From: Limisphaerales bacterium
GTDB taxonomy: Bacteria > Verrucomicrobiota > Verrucomicrobiia > Limisphaerales > UBA8199
Assembly (NCBI GenBank): GCA_025356925.1
Contig: JANXQE010000576.1
Location: forward strand, 1 to 5,547
Reading direction: 5' to 3'
Length of the DNA: 5,547 nt
Below the pieces are notes generated by a model. It was not told where the DNA came from, ran no database searches, and saw only the letters and a list, made by a program, of their open reading frames with translations. Shown one piece after another: positions 1-5,547 of the stretch (its first letter is position 1; each line of letters begins with the position of its first letter). The position numbers were made by a program, and so were the translations under genes.

Positions 1-430
1 CCAGGCGTAGCCGGCGCGGGCCGGTGGGACCCACCATGAGCCAGGCGGCCCCTCGCGGAAAGTGGTCGTCGGAAACTTTACTAGAGAACTCCTCGTAATC
101 CGTTTTATAATCGTCCCATCCGATGCGCTGCTTGGGCATGCCGGTTGTACCGCCGGTCTCAAAAACGTTGTAGGGCCGGCCCTTGAATCGCGCCGGGACC
201 CAGACATCGGGCTGCAGGTCGCGGAGCCATTCGTCTTGAAAGTGGGGAAACCGCCCAACCAGGTCCGCCAAACTCTTTACTTCCTCGCGAGGGTCCCAGG
301 CGGCTTTTCGTGCCCAGTCCAGCCAGAACGGAGACCCCGTTTCGGGCGAGAAATGCCATTGCACGATCTCTCGGACGTGCGCGTCGAGGCGCTCTTGCGC
401 GGTCTTGGTTCGGGTTTGATCGATGGACAT
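1..430 (-). CDS. AMP-binding (ANL-superfamily) acyl-activating protein, N-terminal part
   Basis: Starting from the ATG at 430, codon-by-codon reading gives 143 residues with no stop before the window edge. The key motif is ETGGTTGMPK (residues 91-100), the phosphate-binding loop of adenylate-forming enzymes ([ST]-[SG]-G-T-T-G-x-P-K). Other visible features are an opening helix (AQERLDAHVREIVQWHF), then SPETGSPFWLDWARK, DPREEVKSLADL and, after the loop, AAWLMVGPTGP. From memory this pattern resembles the LuxE/phenylacetate-CoA-ligase-like branch often annotated 'phenazine antibiotic biosynthesis protein' (EhpF type), which activates aryl or acyl carboxylates with ATP rather than being a classical long-chain acyl-CoA synthetase. 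The product and acceptor are unknown, and the catalytic C-terminal lid domain lies outside the window. No Shine-Dalgarno is seen before the ATG. The gene follows the symporter stop by 9 bases in the same reading frame. The superfamily is well supported; the subfamily is tentative. Confidence 0.77.
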   Translation of the reverse strand, partial: MSIDQTRTKTAQERLDAHVREIVQWHFSPETGSPFWLDWARKAAWDPREEVKSLADLVGRFPHFQDEWLRDLQPDVWVPARFKGRPYNVFETGGTTGMPKQRIGWDDYKTDYEEFSSKVSDDHFPRGAAWLMVGPTGPRRLRL

Positions 431-439
431 GGCGAGTGA

Positions 440-2023
440 TTAGTGCAGCGGCGCCGAGGCTCGGGACTCCGGGGCATCGTTGACTCGGCTGGGGAAATAT
501 TTCTCGATCGTGCCTCGGCTGGGAGGTGGGGTTAGCAATGAGAACAGCACCATACAAGCCGCCGACCCCAGGACCATTGGCACCACGGGAAGAAACCCGA
601 AGACGGTGACGTTGGCCGTAGAACGCTCGAAGAGATGGCCCAGCGCCGAGAAAATCACCGCCGCCGGCTGCCCCGGCTTTGGCGCAATGCCGTCGGAGGC
701 CTTTTGCACATACCAAGTCAAAATGAGCCACGTGGCAACCCACAGTGTGGAGGCCAATGCGCCGTGCTTGGTGCTGCGCTTCCAGAACAACGCGGCGATC
801 ATGACGGGGGCCATGGCGGCAAAACCGGAAAAGGCGAAACGAACTGCCAATTCAAAGATGCTTTCCGGTGTCACAAGCGCGATCAAGTAGGCGATCACCG
901 TAACCACAAGGATAAAGCCTCGCGCAAAAAAGACGCTGCCCTTCTCGCCGTACTTGGTCGTTCCACCGTAGTGGGCGAAGACGTCCTTGGTGAACATTGT
1001 GCTGATCGCCAGAACCTGGTGGGTGTCCGAGCCCATGACCGCGGAGATGATCCCGGCGCCCAGGATGCCCGCTAGCCAGACCGGAGCGTGATCGGTCAGC
1101 AGGTGCAGGAGAATGCCATCCGGATTCTTGAGTCCGGGTTCCAGTTGAGTCCCGAGCACGCCCAGGAAAATGCAGGGGAGCCAAATCGCCATGATCGCCA
1201 CAGGGTAGAGCACCACGGTGCGCTTAAAGGCGGTGACCTTCCGCGCGGCAAAACACATGATCGCCATGTGCGGGAACATGATCGAGGAGAGCGGAATCAG
1301 GGTGTAGCTCCAGAAGTAGCGTTCCGGCATGCGCTCGCGAGTGAGCAGATAGCTCGTCTTAGGATTGGAAGCGATCTTTCGGACATAATCTCCGAAACCC
1401 CCTGGCAAGTCGTGGCTGATCACCGCGACCGCGACCGCGCCGAAGAGCAGGAACAAAAGGGTCTGGAAGATGTTGACCCAAACCGTTCCACGCATGCCGC
1501 CGAAAAAGACGTTCGCGGTGACGACCAGAGCGACAACGGCGCAACCGAGGGGATAAACCACCCGCCCGCCACTGATGTCGGTGAGCACGCGACCTCCTCC
1601 CATGATGCTGATGATCATGTACGGCACGAGCATCACGACGCTTAAGATGAAGATGAGCGTGCCGATCGTCGAACACTCCCAGCGGTCACGGAAAAAAGAA
1701 ACCTGGGTCTGGTGTCCAAATCGTTTACCCAGCGCCCAGAGCCGGGTGCCGATGAAAAATATTGTGAGCGGGATGACCAGGCCGGAAGAGGAAGCCATGA
1801 GCCCGTAAATGCCAATGCCCTGCCGGTAAGCCTGCCCGGAACTACCGAGAATGGCGAAGGCCGTCATGTTGGTGGCAAACAGCGATAGGAAAAAGACCAT
1901 CGAGCCGACGGTTCGATTCGCGAGGAAGAAATCTTCCGTGTTGGCCTGCGTTTTGCGGAAGGCCACACTGCCGATGACGGCAATGATGACGAGGTAGATG
2001 GAAACGACGACGACTGGAATCAT
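440..2023 (-). CDS. Sodium:solute symporter family (SSS) permease
   Basis: This complete 527-residue inner-membrane transporter has about 13 hydrophobic segments (roughly 2-20, 40-60, 70-93, 119-142, 156-174, 183-203, 237-258, 268-291, 312-332, 366-386, 392-414, 420-438, 474-497), the usual length and topology for the family, which imports solutes with sodium through a LeuT-like fold. Family landmarks are TEDFFLANRTVG (29-40) before the second helix, FFGGMRGTVWVNIFQT (173-188, the usual 'GG.ra..w.D..Q' motif with Asn for Asp at 184), and VMGSDTHQVLAISTMFTKD (329-347), aligning with the PutP segment that carries sodium ligands Ser340/Thr341. Here those positions are Gly331/Ser332. The solute cannot be predicted: relatives carry sugars, amino acids, pantothenate, acetate and other monocarboxylates. 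The gene overlaps its small upstream partner by one base and is followed after 9 bases by an adenylate-forming enzyme gene, so a carboxylate substrate is a reasonable but unproven guess. Confidence 0.94.
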   Translation of the reverse strand: MIPVVVVSIYLVIIAVIGSVAFRKTQANTEDFFLANRTVGSMVFFLSLFATNMTAFAILGSSGQAYRQGIGIYGLMASSSGLVIPLTIFFIGTRLWALGKRFGHQTQVSFFRDRWECSTIGTLIFILSVVMLVPYMIISIMGGGRVLTDISGGRVVYPLGCAVVALVVTANVFFGGMRGTVWVNIFQTLLFLLFGAVAVAVISHDLPGGFGDYVRKIASNPKTSYLLTRERMPERYFWSYTLIPLSSIMFPHMAIMCFAARKVTAFKRTVVLYPVAIMAIWLPCIFLGVLGTQLEPGLKNPDGILLHLLTDHAPVWLAGILGAGIISAVMGSDTHQVLAISTMFTKDVFAHYGGTTKYGEKGSVFFARGFILVVTVIAYLIALVTPESIFELAVRFAFSGFAAMAPVMIAALFWKRSTKHGALASTLWVATWLILTWYVQKASDGIAPKPGQPAAVIFSALGHLFERSTANVTVFGFLPVVPMVLGSAACMVLFSLLTPPPSRGTIEKYFPSRVNDAPESRASAPLH

Positions 2024-2280
2024 CAGTGGTCTTTCGTTTGGTCGCCCTTGCCGTCCGACTCTTTCCCTTGGACATTCTCAAGGTGTTTGGGCCAGGCGAC
2101 GCTGACCAACGCGGCCATCAGCATGGCGGCGACGACCGAGTAAGCGGCGTGATACGCCAATCCTACAGGCAAAAACCCCAAGACGAGCGGTTCGGCCTTC
2201 TTCCAATTCCAGAAATCCTGGTGCAGGATATAGATCGCGACGATGAGCAGGGTCAGGAGGAATGCTTTGGCGGGTTTCAT
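2023..2280 (-). CDS. Small two-helix membrane protein, DUF3311-like, partner of the symporter
   Basis: This 85-residue protein has a hydrophobic helix at about 6-19, a short polar loop (HQDFWNWKKAEP, 20-31), a second long hydrophobic segment at about 32-63 (GFLPVGLAYHAAYSVVAA) and a charged hydrophilic tail (KHLENVQGKESDGKGDQTKDH region, 65-85). Size, layout and position directly before an SSS permease fit DUF3311-type small proteins, which commonly sit beside sodium:solute symporters and are thought to be accessory subunits or folding partners; their function is not established. The start at 2280 is the first in-frame ATG after the upstream gene's stop and gives a Lys-containing N-terminus followed by the helix. 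The stop TGA shares its final A with the symporter's ATG (TGATG), implying coupled translation and probably balanced amounts. The family label is by recall and hand inspection. Confidence 0.75.
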   Translation of the reverse strand: MKPAKAFLLTLLIVAIYILHQDFWNWKKAEPLVLGFLPVGLAYHAAYSVVAAMLMAALVSVAWPKHLENVQGKESDGKGDQTKDH

Positions 2281-2287
2281 GACCGGT

Positions 2288-3904
2288 CTAGGGTTTCAGG
2301 CGAGCGTCTGCGCCTCTCGACTGATCCTCGCTGGCAAAAGCAAACAGGTGGGTGTTCGACGAAATGTAGAGCACGCCACCGGCGACGACCGGAGTCGAGT
2401 AGACGGGCGCACCGAGATTCGTGACGCTCAGCAGTTTCTTCTCTTTGCTCGCTGCGAACACCGCGAGGTCCCCGTCTTCGTCGCCAATATAAACCTTGCC
2501 GTCGGCCACCAAAGTAGACCCCCAGATATGCGCCTTCAAATCGTGAGTCCAATAGAGCTTGCCGGTCTCAGCATCGAAACAGTGGAGATAGCCTGAAAAA
2601 TCGCCGACAAACAGGAGGCCTTCTGGAGTGATCGAAACGGTGGAAAGGCTGCGGTGGATTTTGTCGTAGGACCAGATTTTTCCGGTCTGAGTAATGTCGC
2701 CGGTTTTGGTGGCGTCGATACAAGTGATGATCCCAACACCTTCGCCATGCTCCGGATCCTGGCCTACAGCCGTGTAAATCCGATTTTTCCAAAATACCGG
2801 CGTGGCATTGATCTCGCTCGGCCCCTCGGCATCGGGGTACTTGAATTTCTTGCGGTCCGGTGGATTGCAGTCGTACCACCAAACCTTCTTTAGATAGGAA
2901 CTGTCGCCTTCTTTCACAGGCTTGGGATCGAAGGCATAGCAGATACCATTGCCGCCTCCCAGGAAAATGAGTTGTTGGCCGTTAACGACTCCCGTCGATG
3001 GGGAGCACCATTGTCCATGGAAAATCTGGGAGCCGATCTTGGCGTCGTCCTCGCCCATGAGTTGGCCGGTATGTTTGTCCAGGGCGATGAGGCTGGGAGA
3101 ATTGGGGGAGGGAATGTTGGAATGCGTCCAGTCCTGACCATTGGAGGTGTTGACGTAGACCAGGTCACCGATGATCAGCGGCGCGCAGTCGGAGGCATTG
3201 TGCGGGAACACGCCCAACTCGTCGATCATGTCGTAGCGCCAGATGATGTCACCGTCTTTCGGGCCGGGTTCGATGGGAGGCGCGGGGTGTTCGGAGGGTT
3301 TTCCCTTGTCGATGACGACGTCCTTGACGACATATTTTGCTTCGTCTTTGAACGGCCCGTCGTTGCCGTTGGCCATGCCGTTGACGTCCAGGCACAGAGC
3401 CTCGCAGCGGCTGCTGACCACATAGAGACGGTCGCCTTCAATCGTGGGCGAAGAGAGCAGGCCCAGGCTCTCCCAATCGTTAACTTTCCCCGATGCGAGT
3501 TTGGGAATCACGAGTTGCCAGAGGAGTTCTCCGGTCTTTTCGTTGAAGCACATGAGAATGCTCCGGTCACCTTGATGGCGAGGATCACGCGGATTCTCGT
3601 TGTTGGTTCCGATGAATACTCTTCCTCCGGCGACGGTGACGTTGCCATAGCTCTGCGAACCGATTTTGGCGACCCATTTGAGATTCTCGATGTTGGCGCG
3701 GTCCACCTCATCGGTGCCCGGCTTGAACTTGATATCTCCGGTCTTGGCCCTGGTGAAGTGATCCGGCAAACCCTTCGCCGGAGCATACATGTTGCGCGCG
3801 GGCGTGCCTCCCCACTGCGACCAATCCTGGGCGGGGACGGAGATAACGACCGATGCGGAGATTGCGCTCGCGAAAAGAGCGGTTACCTGAGTGGTTAATT
3901 TCAT
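2288..3904 (-). CDS. Secreted PQQ-repeat (BamB-like) beta-propeller protein
   Basis: This is a complete 538-residue protein. The ATG at 3904 is chosen because it opens a signal peptide: Lys2, a hydrophobic stretch at 7-23, and a likely cleavage after VPA (residue 25). There is no lipobox Cys, so a soluble periplasmic or secreted protein is expected. Propeller blades run through most of the rest, seen as repeated 'x-V/L-Y-I/V-G ... L-x-C/A-F-D-x-x-T-G-x-L-x-W' units (about 94-130, 158-173, 245-285, 311-345, 367-411, 429-453, 469-520). Motifs DELGVFPHN (228-236), HGQWCSP (296-302) and GQDPEHGEGVG (381-391) match, from memory, a propeller family common in Planctomycetota, Verrucomicrobiota and Acidobacteriota. 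Residues about 174-218 are a Lys/Pro-rich insertion between blades. Nine cysteines are present but no CXXCH heme site and no adjacent Cys-Cys pair as in PQQ alcohol dehydrogenases, so a structural or binding role is more likely than catalysis. The stop lies 7 bases before the small membrane protein gene. The exact role is unknown. Confidence 0.9.
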   Translation of the reverse strand: MKLTTQVTALFASAISASVVISVPAQDWSQWGGTPARNMYAPAKGLPDHFTRAKTGDIKFKPGTDEVDRANIENLKWVAKIGSQSYGNVTVAGGRVFIGTNNENPRDPRHQGDRSILMCFNEKTGELLWQLVIPKLASGKVNDWESLGLLSSPTIEGDRLYVVSSRCEALCLDVNGMANGNDGPFKDEAKYVVKDVVIDKGKPSEHPAPPIEPGPKDGDIIWRYDMIDELGVFPHNASDCAPLIIGDLVYVNTSNGQDWTHSNIPSPNSPSLIALDKHTGQLMGEDDAKIGSQIFHGQWCSPSTGVVNGQQLIFLGGGNGICYAFDPKPVKEGDSSYLKKVWWYDCNPPDRKKFKYPDAEGPSEINATPVFWKNRIYTAVGQDPEHGEGVGIITCIDATKTGDITQTGKIWSYDKIHRSLSTVSITPEGLLFVGDFSGYLHCFDAETGKLYWTHDLKAHIWGSTLVADGKVYIGDEDGDLAVFAASKEKKLLSVTNLGAPVYSTPVVAGGVLYISSNTHLFAFASEDQSRGADARLKP

Positions 3905-4004
3905 TTTCGAAAAAGTTGCATTCGGTCTGGGCGGTTAGAGCCGAGGTTTCGCGATGGTTTGGGCCGCTTGCCGAGTCGCGCAGATTTTCAATGCGGCTTG
4001 GCTC
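3905..4004. other. 100-base spacer between the two propeller genes
   Basis: This is the only intergenic gap of any size in the window. On the minus strand it contains a weak GCCGC/GCGGC inverted pair with a loop of more than 20 bases and no following T-run, so it is not a convincing terminator. I found no credible -35/-10 pair. A perfect 10-base palindrome, TTTTCGAAAA, lies at 3904-3913 and overlaps the first base of the downstream ATG. The gap may hold an internal promoter or operator, but nothing in it can be named with confidence. Confidence 0.4.
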
Positions 4005-5547
4005 CTAATCGGGCGTGACATTAATGTTGTCGACATAAACCCGCATATCCTGCGGCGAGAAGCCGAAAAGACCGGGACAGCCAGCCTGGTGGGCGGTTTT
4101 GTGCGGCACCTCGATTGTCCAGGCATCCGGTTCGGCGTCCTCGCGTTTCCAGGCCTTGGCGCGAACCACGGCTGATCCGTCCGCGTTGCGGTCCACCCGC
4201 GCCTTGAGCCGGTACCAGACATTCGGCGACCACTTAAAATCCTGGGCCACACGCAAGCGATCCTGGTTGGAATTGATTTCGAGCTTCTGCTCGTTTCCTT
4301 TGAGGACGATCAAGTAGTGTTGGTTAATAATGCCAATCTCCGACATCTTGCGCCGGTTGCCATCGCTCATCACGTCGGCCTCAATGGTGTAATTACTCAT
4401 CTCAGGCGTGCCGATGAAGACGGTAGCGCGTTGGAAGAAACGATTATCAGTCGTCTTGGCCATGACTTTATTTCCGTCCTTCTCGCGCACGTCAAATTTG
4501 AAGCGGGCGCCGATCCACGGCAGCGGTGGATATGAATACAACGTGCCCTCGGCATTGGTCTCGGTCAGTGTAAAGGACTCGAAATCCTGTTTGATGGGCA
4601 GGTTTGGCATGACCCGGCCACGAAGGTAGCCTTTCAGTCCGCTGTAAGAGGCTTCGAATGCACCCGCGGAAAGCACAGTGTCTGGTGCCGCAATCAGTTC
4701 GCCAGTCTCATTGAAAGCGCCCTTCATCGACGACTTCACCCTTGCTGTTGGAGGAATGTAGCTTGCCCATTTCACCTGGGTCGAGGGGATCGATTCGTCG
4801 ACCGTAAATCCGTTGGCATCGAGAGAACGAACGCGGAAAGTGGCTTTGTCACCCGGATGCAGAAGAACTTCGGAAGGGATTGCCTGAAGCTGAGTGGCTT
4901 TACCCGCAGCAGGCCACGCCTTTTCCGCGACGGGTGTCGGGCACCCAGGGTTGTTGCCGGGTTTGCCCCAGCAATAAAGGTGACGGGTGGTTTGCAGATA
5001 GATTTTACCGTTGTAGGCGACCGGAGTGCCGAAGCAACGACCGTCAAGCACCGCATGACAGAGGATTTGGCCCTGGCTGTCCCCGGGTTTGATGATATAA
5101 AAGGCGCCCTTCGTTCCCGCGTCGGCTTCGCCGGAGGCTTTGGTCTCGGGATCATCCAGAATCGGCACGTAGAGCTTGCCATCGGCAAACAGCGGGCAGG
5201 AATTTCGCTGTTCGATGCCCAGCTTCAGCTTCCATTTGATCGTGCCGCTGTCGGCATCGACCGCGAAGAGGTCGCCCTTTTCGGCCACCATGTAAATCGT
5301 GTCGTCGGCCAGAATCGGGGAACTGGTCGAAGAGGAGATATCCTGGGACCAGAGCTCGAGGTCTTTGCGCTCCAGGACAACCGGTCCCGCCGCGGCATTG
5401 GTGGGCATCACATCCGGAAGTTTGAGCGCAACCATTTGCCCCAGTTCGTAAGGCGTGCCGTAAATCGCAATGACCTTGTTATCCTTATGTACCAGCACGG
5501 TAGCATTGATCCCGGCGCGGAACAACGAGACGCGCCAGAGGGCTTCG
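4005..5547 (-). CDS. PQQ-type beta-propeller protein with Ig-like and jelly-roll-like C-terminal domains (partial, N-terminus missing)
   Basis: The reading frame runs unbroken to the window edge. A TTG at 5525 is only an internal Leu, because upstream codons continue in frame (EALWRVS). About 513 residues are visible. Residues 1-205 hold the last blades of a PQQ-repeat propeller: blade-like segments end in DLFAVDADSGTIKWKLKLG (about 92-110), then a 'NSCPLFADGKLYVPI' strand pair and 'GTPVAYNGKIYLQTTRHLYCW'. Residues about 217-313 look like a bacterial Ig-like module (LLHPGDKATFRVRS, then VKWAS). Residues about 319-513 form a beta-rich tail opening with QDFESF and ending GLFGFSPQDMRVYVDNINV, typical of LamG/DUF1080-like jelly rolls that often bind sugars. 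No CXXCH heme motif is seen, so a quinohemoprotein dehydrogenase is not supported. The protein is probably exported, but its signal peptide is outside the window. It precedes a second propeller gene by 100 bases. The propeller assignment is firm, the two C-terminal domain names are tentative, and the function is unknown. Confidence 0.85.
   Translation of the reverse strand, partial: EALWRVSLFRAGINATVLVHKDNKVIAIYGTPYELGQMVALKLPDVMPTNAAAGPVVLERKDLELWSQDISSSTSSPILADDTIYMVAEKGDLFAVDADSGTIKWKLKLGIEQRNSCPLFADGKLYVPILDDPETKASGEADAGTKGAFYIIKPGDSQGQILCHAVLDGRCFGTPVAYNGKIYLQTTRHLYCWGKPGNNPGCPTPVAEKAWPAAGKATQLQAIPSEVLLHPGDKATFRVRSLDANGFTVDESIPSTQVKWASYIPPTARVKSSMKGAFNETGELIAAPDTVLSAGAFEASYSGLKGYLRGRVMPNLPIKQDFESFTLTETNAEGTLYSYPPLPWIGARFKFDVREKDGNKVMAKTTDNRFFQRATVFIGTPEMSNYTIEADVMSDGNRRKMSEIGIINQHYLIVLKGNEQKLEINSNQDRLRVAQDFKWSPNVWYRLKARVDRNADGSAVVRAKAWKREDAEPDAWTIEVPHKTAHQAGCPGLFGFSPQDMRVYVDNINVTPD

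Noticed and set aside
159..743. 194-codon minus-strand open frame spanning the symporter end and the start of the ANL gene
   Set aside because: It is in a different frame from both supported genes and has an Arg/Gly/Pro-rich product. Both overlapping frames have motif support.
1088..1645. 185-codon plus-strand open frame inside the symporter gene
   Set aside because: Its product is rich in His, Asp, Glu and Arg with no fold-like pattern, while the opposite strand encodes a convincing membrane transporter.
2281..2288. GACCGGTC palindrome in the 7-base gap before the small membrane protein gene
   Set aside because: Eight bases overlapping a stop codon are expected often by chance in GC-rich DNA, and nothing else supports a regulatory site.
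2972..3898. 308-codon open frame on the plus strand opposite the secreted propeller gene
   Set aside because: The minus-strand protein has a signal peptide and clear propeller repeats. The antisense product shows no recognisable domain and is explained by GC-rich codon use keeping the opposite frame free of stops.
3925..4004. Possible rho-independent terminator between the two propeller genes
   Set aside because: The inverted pairs are short with long loops, and no T-run follows on the minus strand.
5523..5525. TTG as a possible start of the first propeller gene
   Set aside because: The frame continues upstream to the window edge with blade-like sequence (ALWRVS), and the predicted protein would lack a signal peptide and begin inside a propeller.
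2288..5547. PQQ-dependent dehydrogenase function for the propeller proteins
   Set aside because: No heme CXXCH, no vicinal cysteine pair and no recognised PQQ-dehydrogenase signature were seen. The PQQ-repeat fold alone does not imply cofactor binding.

Overview
The window is a stretch of moderately GC-rich bacterial DNA in which every supported gene lies on the minus strand. Read from high to low coordinates they form one tightly packed set: (1) the C-terminal part of a large PQQ-type beta-propeller protein with an Ig-like module and a jelly-roll-like tail (5547-4005, cut by the window edge); (2) a complete secreted beta-propeller protein of the BamB/PQQ-repeat superfamily (3904-2288); (3) a small two-helix membrane protein resembling DUF3311 (2280-2023); (4) a complete sodium:solute symporter family (SSS) permease (2023-440); (5) the N-terminal part of an adenylate-forming (AMP-binding, ANL-superfamily) protein (430-1, cut by the window edge).

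The organism is probably a member of the Planctomycetota/Verrucomicrobiota group, with Verrucomicrobiota my first guess. The reasons are the paired large PQQ-repeat proteins carrying motifs that I recall from those phyla (ELGVFPHN, HGQW.SP, GQDPEHGEGVG), the small protein with GFLPVGLAYHA next to an SSS permease, and the absence of recognisable Shine-Dalgarno sequences at all four visible starts. This is inference from recalled family patterns, not a database result.

Genes 2 to 5 look like one transcription unit. There are 7 bases between genes 2 and 3, a one-base TGATG overlap between 3 and 4, and 9 bases between 4 and 5. Genes 1 and 2 are separated by 100 bases with no convincing promoter or terminator. 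No RNA gene, insertion sequence, CRISPR array, phage element or long repeat was seen. No stretch over 300 bases lacks a gene.

A cautious reading is that the two propeller proteins act outside the cytoplasmic membrane, the symporter with its small partner imports a solute, and the ANL protein activates a carboxylic acid in the cytoplasm. If the last two are functionally linked, the imported solute could be a carboxylate. The substrate cannot be read from the sequence, and nothing here proves that the propellers act on the same compound. The most useful points for follow-up are the unbroken ANL reading frame at the left edge, which starts in the same frame as the symporter stop, the altered sodium-site residues in the symporter, and the propeller-Ig-jelly-roll fusion.
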